NCBI GenBank assembly: GCA_016932135.1
Contig: JAFGDJ010000123.1
Span: 1 to 56,037 of the forward strand
Source: Spirochaetales bacterium
Lineage (GTDB): Bacteria > Spirochaetota > Spirochaetia > JAFGDJ01
Direction: 5' to 3'
DNA length: 56,037 nucleotides
Both the position numbers and the translations under genes were made by a program. The number at the start of each line of letters is the position of its first letter. Positions within the stretch are counted from its first letter, which is position 1. Below, one piece after another: positions 1 through 9,333 of the stretch. The notes below the pieces were generated by a model, which was given only the letters and a program-made list of their open reading frames with translations, had not been told where the DNA came from and did not search any database.

Positions 1-342
1 GTTCTGGAACAGGTGAGAAAACAGCTGCAGAAACTTGTCCATGTGATCAAGGTCTGGGATATCAGCCGTGATAACGCCGTGGAACGGGAACACGCCTTGA
101 TTAAACTGCAAAACAACGAGAAACAGAGGGGAGAACTGTTGCAGGTGATTACCTCCGTCCAAGCCAGAATAGTGGATTCCACCGACAGCCTCTGGACCCT
201 GGAAGTTACCGGTGATACCGGTACAGTGGACAATGCCTTCAATCTGTTCAGAAACTACGGGATCGTTGAATCCATCAGAACAGGGAAAATATCCCTGGAA
301 AGGGGAAGTCCAAGAAGAAAAACCAGTGTCGCCGGGTCCTGA
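1..342 (+). CDS. ilvN: Acetolactate synthase small (regulatory) subunit, 5'-truncated by window edge
   Basis: The reading frame is open to base 1, so this is the C-terminal part (about 113 residues) of a longer protein; the GTG at 13 is internal. The sequence LVHVIKVWDI and the following EREHALIKL block match the second half of IlvN/IlvH, the ACT-domain subunit that binds valine and activates the catalytic subunit IlvB in branched-chain amino acid synthesis. The late stretch ending in YGIVESIRTGKISLERG is typical of the family's C-terminal domain. The catalytic gene and the ACT domain should lie upstream, outside the window. Assignment is from remembered family motifs. Confidence 0.88.
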   Translation, partial: VLEQVRKQLQKLVHVIKVWDISRDNAVEREHALIKLQNNEKQRGELLQVITSVQARIVDSTDSLWTLEVTGDTGTVDNAFNLFRNYGIVESIRTGKISLERGSPRRKTSVAGS

Positions 343-417
343 CGGATGAAGAGCTTCAAAAAGAATTTCCATGCCTTTTTGTTTTGGCTTCTCTTTCATT
401 GTTAGTATCTTTAAGGT

Positions 418-1302
418 ATGAATATACCCCTGTATCCCCAATTTGAGCCCCTCAGTTTTGCCATGAAAGCGGATCTTCACCCCCGGCTGCCCATGAACAC
501 CGACGGGGTCAGCGAGTTCACCTTTGCCGGGTTGTATCTCTTCAGGAACACCTACGAATACAAATTGTCCCGTTCGCCGGGGAGCTGTGAACATCTCCTG
601 GTATCCGGAGAAAAAGACGGAAAGCGTTTTTTCATGGCCCCTTGCGGACTCCCGGAAGACGATACGGTTCTGAAGGAGCTTTTCCAGAGCCACGATTTCC
701 TGAAAGCCTTGAGCGAGTCGAATACCGAGAAGGAACGGATCCGTTTGGAAAAGCTGGGCTTCCTTGTCGAAGAGGACCGGGATAATTTTGATTATCTCTA
801 CGAAAAAAAGGAACTGGCGGAACTGCCGGGTAAGAAATTTCACAAGAAACGGAACCTGGTTCAAGGTTTTTTAAATAATTACAATTTTTCGGAATGTCCC
901 CTGACTCCGGATAATATAAACGATGCAAAAATAATTCTGGACACCTGGGCGGCAGACCGGGAAGATAAGGGAGACTACCACGCCTCCGCCGAGGCCCTGG
1001 AGAGGATGGCCGACCTGGAACTCTTCGGCTACCTGGTATCGGTTGACGGAAAGCCGGCGGCTTATACCCTGGGGGAATCCCTGGCCAAAGGGAAACACTT
1101 TGTCATTCACTTCGAGAAAGCTCTCTCAGGCTACAAGGGAATCTACCAGTTTATCAATAAAGCCTTTGCCCAGGTGCTGCCTCGTCACTATAAGTACATC
1201 AACCGAGAACAGGACCTGGGAGACCCGGGCCTTCGCCAGGCGAAGATGACCTATCGGCCCGCCGCCTTCGTAAAAAAATACCGGGTGTACCCTCACCCCT
1301 GA
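418..1302 (+). CDS. DUF2156 / GNAT-fold acyl-transferase-like protein
   Basis: This 294-residue soluble protein opens with the EFTFAGLYLFRNTYEYKLSR block characteristic of DUF2156, a double GNAT-fold family related to the C-terminal domain of phosphatidylglycerol lysyltransferases. The second half carries the usual GYLVSVDGKPAAYTLGE and KGIYQFINKAFAQ segments, and YINREQDLGDPGLRQAK near the end is a hallmark of the family. The exact acyl or aminoacyl substrate is unknown. It stands 75 nt after ilvN and ends 12 nt before the convergent ABC exporter gene. The ribosome-binding signal before the ATG at 418 is poor (AAGG one base before the start), so the start is moderately certain. Confidence 0.75.
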   Translation: MNIPLYPQFEPLSFAMKADLHPRLPMNTDGVSEFTFAGLYLFRNTYEYKLSRSPGSCEHLLVSGEKDGKRFFMAPCGLPEDDTVLKELFQSHDFLKALSESNTEKERIRLEKLGFLVEEDRDNFDYLYEKKELAELPGKKFHKKRNLVQGFLNNYNFSECPLTPDNINDAKIILDTWAADREDKGDYHASAEALERMADLELFGYLVSVDGKPAAYTLGESLAKGKHFVIHFEKALSGYKGIYQFINKAFAQVLPRHYKYINREQDLGDPGLRQAKMTYRPAAFVKKYRVYPHP

Positions 1303-1314
1303 TTGCTTTTCCCG

Positions 1315-3381
1315 TCACCCTCTGTCTGCAAAGCGGTACTGCAGGCGGTACAGGTTGTAGTAGACTCCCTTTTTTTCCATAAGTTCGCCATGGCTTCCCT
1401 GTTCAGCCAAGGTGCCGCCGGAGAGTACATAGATTCGATCGGCATCCCGAATGGTGGAGAGCCGGTGGGCTATAACAATGGACGTACGATTTTGCAGGAC
1501 CCTTTTCATGGCTGCCTGCACCAGGGCCTCGGTGTGGGTGTCGATACTGGCCGTGGCTTCATCAAGAATGATTATCCGCGGATTGTGGGCTACAACCCGT
1601 GCAAAGGAGAGCAGCTGTCTCTGCCCGGTGGACAGGTTTGTCCCCCCTTCGCTCAACGGTGTGTCATAACCCTTCGGCAGGGAAACAATGTAGTCGTGGA
1701 GAAAAACCGCCTCCGCTGCCGATTGGACCTCTTCATCGGACAGTTCTTTTCCTAAGGAGATATTGTCCCTGATGGTCCCCTGGAACAGAAAGACATCCTG
1801 ATCCACCGGTAATACCGCTTCTCTCAGGGAAGAAAGGGTGAAATTCCTGATATTCCTGCCGTCCAGGCTGATAGTGCCTTCATCAATCTCCCACAGACGG
1901 GTTAAAAGATTAGCCACGGTGGTTTTACCTGCCCCGGTATACCCCACCAGCGCCACCGTTTCTCCCGGTGACACGTGAAAGGATATGTCTTTCAGCACCG
2001 GTTCTCCGGGATTGTAAGCGAAGGAAACATGGTCCAGAACAACTTCTCCTTGAAGAGGCAGCGGTTCCAGGAACTCTTCTCCCGGGGGTATTTTCTCATC
2101 CTCATCCAGGGTCTGGAAGACCCTTTCCCCCCCGGCCAGGGCGGACTGCATGATGGAAAACTGCTCGGAAATATCCTTCAGAGGCTGATAGAATTTTTCC
2201 ACCAGGTTGATGAAGGCGATCAACACACCCAGGGAAAGGGATGCTTTTAAGAACATGGAGCTACCCCAGTACAGAACCACGCCGATGGATACCGACGCCA
2301 GGAGGTCCACCAGAGGTCTGAAGGCGGCGAAAACGTACATCTCCGACAAGTTCGCCTTCAGGAGATCCTTGTTACTTTCGGAAAAATCGTTATAACAGTC
2401 ATCTTCCACGGCAAACATCTGCACTACTTCCATCCCCGCCAGATGTTCGGATAAAAAGGTGTTCAGGGCGGAAACCTTTTTCCGGACCCGACGGTAGGCT
2501 TCCCGGGCTTTCACTCTGAAAATCAAGGTAAAGAGAATCACCGGTGGAAGGCTCAAGCAGGTAATGAAAGCCAGTCGCCGGTTCAGGAGGAACAACGCCG
2601 ACAGGACACCCACCATAACGGTCAGGTCCTTCAGGAGGGAAGTGGCCACCTGAGCAAACAGATCGTTCACCGTTTCCACATCGTTGGTTGCCCGGGTCAC
2701 CAGGCTTCCCACGGGTTTCTTTGTCAGGAATCCCAGTGACTGGCCCAGCAGGTGGGCAAACAACCCCATTCTCATGTCTATCATCACGCTTTGGCCGGTG
2801 AAGGCCATGAGATAAACCTGGTAGAAGGATGCCAGGAGTCCTGCAAACAGGACCAGAAAAAAGAACCAGGCCAAACGTTTTAAGTCACGCCGGTCGCTTT
2901 CCTTAAGCAGGCTCAGGTCCTCTTCGGAGAGGGTTTGTAACTCCGAGGTTCTCACGACACCGTAGGATCCGTCCAAAGTGAGGCGAAGACCTTTCTCCGA
3001 AAGCCTGGAAATTATCTGTTGGTCGGACGGAAAGACATACCAGGTATCCGGGTCCAGCTTTTTTTCTTTCATAAGCCGGCTAATCTCGTCCGACGGAATC
3101 ACGGATAAGGCATCCCGATGAATATAACGGCTTTGCTCCAGGGGTATTCCCTCATCCTCCTTAAGCAAGGTCTGCACCGCCGGGTCATCCTCCGTCGGAA
3201 GATCTATCCTCCGGTACTCTCTCAAGATTGTTCTGTCTACAGCACGTTGAAGAATAAACGGCAAAGCGAGTTCCGCGGCGGTAGCAATGATCAAAGCTGC
3301 CAGCGCAGGAATTACGGCGGCTTTGTAGGGTTTCAAGTAAGCGATGATTCTGCGAAATACGCTGGAAGAATGGTTTCCCAT
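1315..3381 (-). CDS. ABC exporter half-transporter, catalytically competent partner with large TM1-TM2 insertion
   Basis: Type-1 exporter of about 688 residues: six-helix membrane domain then an ATPase domain with Walker A GYTGAGKT, signature STGQRQ and Walker B IIILDEA with the catalytic Glu present. Between the first and second membrane helices is an insertion of roughly 110 mostly charged residues, recalling the extracellular domain in BmrD-type partners. The start chosen is the ATG at 3381, four bases after the upstream stop and preceded by GAGGG; an ATG at 3414 would overlap the upstream gene. It forms an operon with the exporter gene before it, and together they probably make a heterodimeric drug or lipid exporter. 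Substrate unknown. Confidence 0.85.
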   Translation of the reverse strand: MGNHSSSVFRRIIAYLKPYKAAVIPALAALIIATAAELALPFILQRAVDRTILREYRRIDLPTEDDPAVQTLLKEDEGIPLEQSRYIHRDALSVIPSDEISRLMKEKKLDPDTWYVFPSDQQIISRLSEKGLRLTLDGSYGVVRTSELQTLSEEDLSLLKESDRRDLKRLAWFFFLVLFAGLLASFYQVYLMAFTGQSVMIDMRMGLFAHLLGQSLGFLTKKPVGSLVTRATNDVETVNDLFAQVATSLLKDLTVMVGVLSALFLLNRRLAFITCLSLPPVILFTLIFRVKAREAYRRVRKKVSALNTFLSEHLAGMEVVQMFAVEDDCYNDFSESNKDLLKANLSEMYVFAAFRPLVDLLASVSIGVVLYWGSSMFLKASLSLGVLIAFINLVEKFYQPLKDISEQFSIMQSALAGGERVFQTLDEDEKIPPGEEFLEPLPLQGEVVLDHVSFAYNPGEPVLKDISFHVSPGETVALVGYTGAGKTTVANLLTRLWEIDEGTISLDGRNIRNFTLSSLREAVLPVDQDVFLFQGTIRDNISLGKELSDEEVQSAAEAVFLHDYIVSLPKGYDTPLSEGGTNLSTGQRQLLSFARVVAHNPRIIILDEATASIDTHTEALVQAAMKRVLQNRTSIVIAHRLSTIRDADRIYVLSGGTLAEQGSHGELMEKKGVYYNLYRLQYRFADRG

Positions 3382-3385
3382 TTTT

Positions 3386-5149
3386 TCACTTACCCTCACG
3401 GCTGCCACCCCCATTTCCCTTGGGTGTCGACCCTTGAAGGCGGTAAATATCCCTGTAGAAACCTTCCCGGGCGATAAGTTCAAGATGGGTACCTTGCTGA
3501 ACAATGTGACCGTCATCCAGAACGATAATGTGATCCGCCTCGCGCAAGGTGGAGACTCGGTTTGAAACGATAATCATGGTGCGGCCTTTTCTCGATTCAA
3601 GAAAAGAACGGATAATCTGTTCCTCCGTTTCCGCGTCCACCGCCGAAAGGGCGTCATCGAAGATAAAGATATCCGGCTGTACGGCCAGGGCTCTGGATAT
3701 GGCCAACCTTTGTTTCTGCCCACCCGAAAGACTCACTCCCTTTTCCCCAACCTGGGTATTCCATCCTTCGGGGAAACGGCTGAAATCTCGGGAAATAGTC
3801 GACCTGTCGGCATAACGCTTCAGTTCATCGTCCTGGGCATGCCTGCGACCGTAAGCCAGGTTATCCCGGATGGAAACGGAGAAGAGGAAACTCCTTTGAG
3901 GCACGATGCCGAAAACCGAGCGAAGGGTTTTCAAATCATACTGCCTGATATCCCGCCCGTCAATTTCCAGCTTTCCTTCCTGCAGTTCCAGAAGCCGTGG
4001 GAGCAGCCTGATAAAGGTTGATTTCCCCGACCCTACTTTCCCGATGATTCCGAAGACCGCTCCGGCTTCAAGATTGAAGCTTACATCCTTCAGGGCGGGA
4101 CGGTTTGCCCCCGGATAGGTGAAGGTGATGTTTTCGCCCCGAAGGCCGCCTTTCGGTTTGCGTTTCAACGGTTCCTCGATGTTCTTGATTTCCGGCTCTT
4201 CCCGTAAGATCCCGTTTATCCTCCCCAAAGACGCCGCGCCGCGCTGAAGAAAATTGACGGTAAAGCCCGCCCCCAGCATCGGCCAGATCAACATCTGCAG
4301 GTAACTCAGCATGGCGGTAAAATCACCAACCGTGAGACTTCCCTTCATAACACCCATTCCCCCGATGTATAAAAGCAGCAGGGTTGAAAGCCCGGAGAGA
4401 AAGGTTACCATCGGGAACAGGAGCCCCCATATTTTTATGAGATTCATATTTCGACGGCGGTACTCCTGGTTTAACTTGCGAAACCGGTCGCCGCTCCAGG
4501 ATTCCCTAGCGAAGGATTTGATCACCCGAATTCCCGACAATGATTCCTGCACCCATTCGCTCAAGGAGGAAAAACCTTCCTGAACCTTTTTAAACCGATC
4601 CCCCAGCAGTTTTCCGGCACCGATTACCAGGAAGGTCACCACCGGCAACGGTAGGATCACCATCCAGGCGATCCGGGGATACCGGGAGAAGAGAATAACC
4701 AGCACTGCCAGGGTGATAAAGATACCGTCCACAAAAGCCACCACCGCCATGCCCACAGCCATCCTGATGGCCTGCATGTCGTTGGTGAACCGGGCCATCA
4801 GGTCTCCGATCCGATAGTCGCCGTAAAATTTCGATGAAAGGGTCATCACATGGCGAAAGATCCTGTCTCTGAGGCGGTATTCGATTCTTCTGGAAGCACC
4901 GTGAATAAACAATCGCCAGCCGACTCTTCCCAAGGCGATAGCCACGGCGATGAGCAGCATTACGAGAATCTCGCGGCTTATCTCCTGCAGGGATCCCCTG
5001 CCGGCGCTCAGACTATCCACCACCGAACGGATGATCAGTGGTATGACCAACTGCCCGGCATCGGTGAGCAACAGACAGAGAAGCCCTCCGGCATACCACC
5101 ATCGGTACTTCGCCGCCAGCGGGAGTATAGTTCGATATTCTTTCAACAT
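3386..5149 (-). CDS. ABC exporter half-transporter with degenerate Walker B
   Basis: Type-1 exporter half of about 587 residues with N-terminal membrane domain (RFTNDMQAIRMAVG coupling-helix region) and C-terminal ATPase domain: Walker A GKVGSGKST, signature SLSGGQKQR, Walker B IFIFDDALS. The residue after the Walker B aspartate is Asp instead of the catalytic Glu, as in the degenerate site of heterodimeric exporters such as BmrC/LmrC. The ATG at 5149 overlaps the upstream stop (5143) by 7 nt; a long in-frame extension further upstream is a shadow of the preceding gene and was not used. The partner follows 4 nt downstream. Confidence 0.88.
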   Translation of the reverse strand: MLKEYRTILPLAAKYRWWYAGGLLCLLLTDAGQLVIPLIIRSVVDSLSAGRGSLQEISREILVMLLIAVAIALGRVGWRLFIHGASRRIEYRLRDRIFRHVMTLSSKFYGDYRIGDLMARFTNDMQAIRMAVGMAVVAFVDGIFITLAVLVILFSRYPRIAWMVILPLPVVTFLVIGAGKLLGDRFKKVQEGFSSLSEWVQESLSGIRVIKSFARESWSGDRFRKLNQEYRRRNMNLIKIWGLLFPMVTFLSGLSTLLLLYIGGMGVMKGSLTVGDFTAMLSYLQMLIWPMLGAGFTVNFLQRGAASLGRINGILREEPEIKNIEEPLKRKPKGGLRGENITFTYPGANRPALKDVSFNLEAGAVFGIIGKVGSGKSTFIRLLPRLLELQEGKLEIDGRDIRQYDLKTLRSVFGIVPQRSFLFSVSIRDNLAYGRRHAQDDELKRYADRSTISRDFSRFPEGWNTQVGEKGVSLSGGQKQRLAISRALAVQPDIFIFDDALSAVDAETEEQIIRSFLESRKGRTMIIVSNRVSTLREADHIIVLDDGHIVQQGTHLELIAREGFYRDIYRLQGSTPKGNGGGSREGK

Positions 5150-6459
5150 AAGGCGCCCGGTAATGTGCCGACCCGTATTCTTAGAAATATCGACTCGATC
5201 AGCAGGGATAGGGAAAGAGCCCCAGCGGCGATGAGGGCACCGGAATAGGGAAGCCAGGCGACTCCGGCAAAAATAAAGAAAGCCAGGGAAAGGCTGTTGA
5301 TAATGACCGCACCGGCGATTGTACCGGTATTGCCCCGGTGGACCAGAATACCCCGGTACAGGGCGACAGGTCCTGAGAGAACAGGAACCGGCAAGGCCAG
5401 GAGAAAAGGGATCAAAGCCATAGGGAGAAGTTCGCTGTCCAGTCCCGCTACATGCTGAAACCATATCCTGGAAAGAGGTGTTCCGGCGGTGATCAGGTAG
5501 AGAAGCCCTACTCCTCCGGCTAAGAATATTGCAAACCGACGCAAAAGACCGGCCATGGACTTTCGGTTCATCAAGGCCACCACCACTTCCTGGTAACTCA
5601 TAGAAAGGGACCGGAATACAAAAACGAATCCTTCAATGACCGGCCATACCGCCAGGGATTCCAAGGGCAGGGTGCCCCGGGATATCCCCGCAGCCAGAAT
5701 AGGCCGGGAAGCCATAAGGATCAGGGATGTAAGCAGCAGGGGAATATAAAACCTCAGGAGGTCCTTCAACCTTAGGACTGATACCCCCCTCTCATCCTCG
5801 GGCAGTCTTTTCACTATCGGCAGGGTAAAGAAACCCGCCGAACAAGCTCCCATTAACACTCCGGCGGAAAGGGACAAGGCTCCCAACAGAGCGGCGTTCA
5901 GATGTGTAAATAAAAATCCCGCTAAAAGTATCGCCACTGTACTGATGAACCGGATGATCATGATGTAGGTTACTTCCCGGGTTTTTCCATACCGAATCAA
6001 CACACCCTGCCAGAGCCGTCGGTACCCCACCGCGGCGTGAAAGGGGGCCAGAAAGAGAAAGGGAATTCTGCTGAGTTCCATGATATCTTCGGGTATCCCC
6101 ATGACCCGACTTACGGCGAATCGGTAGACTGAAGGCATCGCCAGAACCAGGTGGAGAGCAGTGAGAATCAATGCCATGACATGCATGAACCGGATCAACT
6201 GCCGGTACCTCTTCCTGTCTGCCGCCAGGGCTGTTCCGGTGGTAAGCATCTGAATAATCGGGCTTTCAATCAGCACGGTGATGGAAAAGGTGACACCGTA
6301 AGCGGCGAGATTCTCCTTTGCCATGGGCATCCGGGCGATGCAGGCGTTGATGATAGGTGTTTCCAGTCCCATAAAGAGCCACATTGCCGCCAGGGGTAGC
6401 CAGAAAAGAAAAATGTAGCGTAAGGGAGACGGATTCTCCTTTAATTCAGGGACCGGCAT
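5143..6459 (-). CDS. MOP-superfamily membrane transporter (MATE/ANKH-like)
   Basis: A protein of about 438 residues with ten to twelve hydrophobic segments and few charges. The pattern ENLAAYGVTFSITVLIESP followed by RKRY, and later ASRPILAAGISRG and a PVPVLSGPVALYRGIL block, recall the ANKH (progressive ankylosis) branch of the MOP flippase superfamily more than classical MATE drug pumps; this is from memory and moderately secure. Start taken as ATG 6459; an in-frame TTG at 6498 is less likely. It is the first gene of a three-gene operon with the two ABC exporter halves, so a role in export of an amphipathic or anionic compound is plausible but not shown. Confidence 0.65.
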   Translation of the reverse strand: MPVPELKENPSPLRYIFLFWLPLAAMWLFMGLETPIINACIARMPMAKENLAAYGVTFSITVLIESPIIQMLTTGTALAADRKRYRQLIRFMHVMALILTALHLVLAMPSVYRFAVSRVMGIPEDIMELSRIPFLFLAPFHAAVGYRRLWQGVLIRYGKTREVTYIMIIRFISTVAILLAGFLFTHLNAALLGALSLSAGVLMGACSAGFFTLPIVKRLPEDERGVSVLRLKDLLRFYIPLLLTSLILMASRPILAAGISRGTLPLESLAVWPVIEGFVFVFRSLSMSYQEVVVALMNRKSMAGLLRRFAIFLAGGVGLLYLITAGTPLSRIWFQHVAGLDSELLPMALIPFLLALPVPVLSGPVALYRGILVHRGNTGTIAGAVIINSLSLAFFIFAGVAWLPYSGALIAAGALSLSLLIESIFLRIRVGTLPGALC

Positions 6460-6561
6460 ACTGTTAAGTAACCTACACTCTAAAAACCATTGAGACAACT
6501 AGTGACGATGGTATAAGTGCCGTGCAGCGTTTATGAGGGCATGAATTACCGTTGAAATGAG

Positions 6562-6590
6562 TTGCATACTACTATTAGTTCTGTTATCAT
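6562..6590 (+). promoter_or_regulatory. Sigma-70-type promoter for the Dpp-type operon
   Basis: TTGCAT at 6562-6567, a 17-nt spacer and TATCAT at 6585-6590 lie 31 nt before the substrate-binding protein start, which has a strong AAAGGAGG site near 6610. Transcription would begin around 6597. Confidence 0.55.
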
Positions 6591-6620
6591 AAATTATCAC
6601 AATACCATAAAGGAGGTATC

Positions 6621-8240
6621 ATGAAGCGAACATTGTTCCTCATGTTACTGGTGCTTCTCTCTTTCTCCCTCATTCTGTCATGCGGCAAGAAGGAAGAAGC
6701 TGCTGAAGGCGCCCCGGAGGAAGCGGTTGCCGCTTCCGGCATTAAGACCGGCGGCGTTCTGGTTTTCGCCCGCTCGGGTGACTCGGTGGGTCTTGACCCA
6801 GGCAGGGAAACCGACGGCGAAAGTTTTTACGGCAGCACCCAAATCTTTGACAACCTGGTAGAATTTAAGCCCGGCACTACGGAGGTGCAACCTGCCCTGG
6901 CCGAGCGGTGGGATGTCAGTGACGACGGACTGCTCTTTACTTTCTACCTTCGAAAAGGTGTGAAGTTTCACGACGGCACGGACTGTAACGCCGAAGCTGT
7001 AAAATTCAGTTTCGACAGGCAGTTTGTGGAGTCCCATCCCTACTATCAGTATGGCCCCTGGAAATACTGGGGATACATGGATATGAGCAACATTGTGGAC
7101 CGTCTCGAAGTGGTGGATGACTACACCGTAAGCTTTTACCTGAAGAAAGTAGAGGCTCCCTTCCTGGCCAACCTGGCCATGGATTTTGCGGCTATTGTCA
7201 GCCCGACGGCCGTGGAAAAGTACGGTGCTGAATTCGCCAGCAATCCCGTAGGAACCGGTCCTTTCAAATTCGTCAGCTGGACCAAGGACGACAGTATTGT
7301 ACTGGACGCCAATAAGGATTACTGGGGAGAAGGCCCCTATCTGGACCGGGTGATCATCCGGGTTATCCCCGATGCCACCGCTCGTTACCTGGCTTTGAAA
7401 AACGGCGAGGTTGATGTCATCGATTTCCCCTCCGCCGAAGATCTTGAACTGATGGCGGCCGATTCGAACATCGAACTGATCCAGCAGGCCGGCCTGAACG
7501 TCGGATACCTGGCCATGAACTGCCAGAAAAAACCCTTTGATAACAAACTGGTACGGCAGGCGCTGAATTACGCTGTGGACCGCCAGGCCATTATCGACGC
7601 GGTTTACGGAAGCGCCGGACAGGTAGCCAAGAACCCTATACCTCCCACCATGTGGAGCTATAACGACGACATCGATCCGTATCCCTACGATCCTGCCAAG
7701 GCAAAGGAACTGTTAACTCAGGCCGGTTATCCGAACGGTTTTTCCACCGATCTATGGGCCATGCCTGTAGCCCGGCCCTACAACCCCAACGCCCGAAGAA
7801 TCGCGGAGATCCTGCAGGCTAATTTCAAGGAAATCGGCGTGGAAACCCAAATCGTCAGTTACGACTGGGGTACCTACCTGGACAAGACCGATATGGGTGA
7901 ACATACCATGGCTATGCTGGGTTGGACCGGTGACAATGGAGATCCTGACAACTTCCTGTTCGTATTATTGAGCATTCCCGCGGCCACTCCTCCTGCTGGA
8001 AACATTGCCTACTGGAAGAATGAAGAATTCACAGACCTCATTACACAAGCTAAGGAAACCTTCGACCAGGACGTAAGAACCCGGCTCTACCGGCAGGCTC
8101 AGGAAGTCTTCCATGAAGAAGCCCCATGGGTCACCATTGCTCATTCCGTGGTTACGGTTCCCGTGCGTTCCCATGTCCGGGATTTCGTGATCTATCCCAC
8201 CGGAAAGCGAGTTTTCCAGCGCGTCTGGCTGGACGACTGA
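6621..8240 (+). CDS. Family 5 extracellular solute-binding lipoprotein (Dpp/Opp type)
   Basis: 539-residue precursor with a lipoprotein signal peptide ending in LILSC, so the mature protein is anchored through Cys 21. The GTGPFKFVSW and VRQALNYAVDRQAI motifs are signatures of SBP family 5 proteins, which capture peptides, nickel chelates, opines or sugars for ABC import. It heads a complete importer operon, with two permeases and two ATPases following. A GC-rich hairpin sits between it and the first permease gene, which would favour higher levels of the binding protein. The ligand cannot be told from sequence. Confidence 0.92.
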   Translation: MKRTLFLMLLVLLSFSLILSCGKKEEAAEGAPEEAVAASGIKTGGVLVFARSGDSVGLDPGRETDGESFYGSTQIFDNLVEFKPGTTEVQPALAERWDVSDDGLLFTFYLRKGVKFHDGTDCNAEAVKFSFDRQFVESHPYYQYGPWKYWGYMDMSNIVDRLEVVDDYTVSFYLKKVEAPFLANLAMDFAAIVSPTAVEKYGAEFASNPVGTGPFKFVSWTKDDSIVLDANKDYWGEGPYLDRVIIRVIPDATARYLALKNGEVDVIDFPSAEDLELMAADSNIELIQQAGLNVGYLAMNCQKKPFDNKLVRQALNYAVDRQAIIDAVYGSAGQVAKNPIPPTMWSYNDDIDPYPYDPAKAKELLTQAGYPNGFSTDLWAMPVARPYNPNARRIAEILQANFKEIGVETQIVSYDWGTYLDKTDMGEHTMAMLGWTGDNGDPDNFLFVLLSIPAATPPAGNIAYWKNEEFTDLITQAKETFDQDVRTRLYRQAQEVFHEEAPWVTIAHSVVTVPVRSHVRDFVIYPTGKRVFQRVWLDD

Positions 8241-8264
8241 TAAACAGTTCTCAGGAACAACAAC

Positions 8265-8289
8265 GGCGGCCCGGTTCATCCGGGCCGCC
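8265..8289 (+). other. Perfect GC hairpin after binding-protein gene
   Basis: GGCGGCCCGG (8265-8274), a 5-nt loop and the exact complement (8280-8289) form a 10-bp stem. No U-tract follows, so it is more likely an mRNA 3'-end stabiliser or partial attenuator than a full terminator. Confidence 0.75.
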
Positions 8290-8308
8290 CGATTGATACG
8301 GACATACT

Positions 8309-9325
8309 ATGGCACGATACATTCTACAGCGCCTGCTGCTTTTAATCCCCACCCTTCTGGGGGTTCTTACCATTGTTTTCTTCATGACCGCCTTGAGTCC
8401 CGGAGACCCCGCCAGGGTCATGCTAGGCGAACGGGCCAACGCCCAACAGCTGGAACAATTGCGGGAAGACCTGGGGTTAAACAAGCCCCTGGGCGAACAG
8501 TACCTCATTTATTTGAAACGGACCCTCAGGCTTGATTTCGGTCGGTCCATCCGCACCGGCCGTTCGGTGATGGAAGAGATCAGAGAACACTTCCCCGCTA
8601 CCATTGAGTTGGCCCTGGTGTCCATGTTCCTGGCTACGTTCTTCGGCATCGTTATCGGTGTTCTCTCGGCGGTTAAACAAAACACCTGGCTGGATTATTC
8701 CGCCATGATCGGAGCATTAACCGGGGTAAGTATGCCGGTTTTCTGGCTGGGGCTCGTGCTGATCATGATATTCTCCGTAGGTCTCGGGTGGTTTCCCACG
8801 GGAGGCCGCATGGAGGTTCGTCTTTTTTTTGAGCCCATAACCCGTTTCTATCTGCTGGATAGCCTGATCATTTTAATTAGAGATGGGGACCCTGCTTATT
8901 TAAAGAGTTCTCTTCAGCATATCATTCTTCCTGCTGTCGCTCTGGGGACTATTCCCATTGCCATCATTGCCCGGACTACCCGGAGTTCCATGCTGGAAAC
9001 CCTGCGGCAGGATTATGTCAAAACAGCCCGGGCCGCAGGAATTCACGAAAGACGGGTTATCTTCCGCTATGCCTTGAAAAACGCCCTGCTGCCGGTGGTA
9101 ACGGTCATCGGCCTGCAATTCGGCCTTCTTCTGGCCGGGGCCATCCTGACGGAAACCATTTTCGCCTGGCCCGGTATCGGCCGTTGGATCTATTCCGCTA
9201 TTACAGCCCGGGATTATCCGGCCGTGCAGGCAGGGGTTATCATTGTGTCCGCTTTTTTCGTAGGTATCAACGTGGTGGTGGATATCCTCTATTCCGTTAT
9301 TAACCCGAAAATACGACTTCGATAG
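8309..9325 (+). CDS. Dpp/Opp-type ABC permease (DppB-like)
   Basis: 338-residue inner-membrane permease. The opening ARYILQRLLLLIPTLLGV and the GDPARVMLGERAN segment are typical of DppB/OppB proteins, and the cytoplasmic coupling loop RTTRSSMLETLRQDYVKTAR with the ARAAGIHERRV motif contacts the ATPase subunits. About six membrane helices are visible. It starts 20 nt after the intergenic hairpin and ends 8 nt before the second permease gene. It should form the membrane channel with DppC for the solute bound by the lipoprotein upstream. Confidence 0.93.
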   Translation: MARYILQRLLLLIPTLLGVLTIVFFMTALSPGDPARVMLGERANAQQLEQLREDLGLNKPLGEQYLIYLKRTLRLDFGRSIRTGRSVMEEIREHFPATIELALVSMFLATFFGIVIGVLSAVKQNTWLDYSAMIGALTGVSMPVFWLGLVLIMIFSVGLGWFPTGGRMEVRLFFEPITRFYLLDSLIILIRDGDPAYLKSSLQHIILPAVALGTIPIAIIARTTRSSMLETLRQDYVKTARAAGIHERRVIFRYALKNALLPVVTVIGLQFGLLLAGAILTETIFAWPGIGRWIYSAITARDYPAVQAGVIIVSAFFVGINVVVDILYSVINPKIRLR

Positions 9326-9333
9326 GTGTTCAA

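Noticed and set aside
5150-5464. N-terminal extension of the ABC exporter half
   Set aside because: It lies within the MOP transporter gene in another frame and has no transporter character; ATG 5149 fits the operon overlap.
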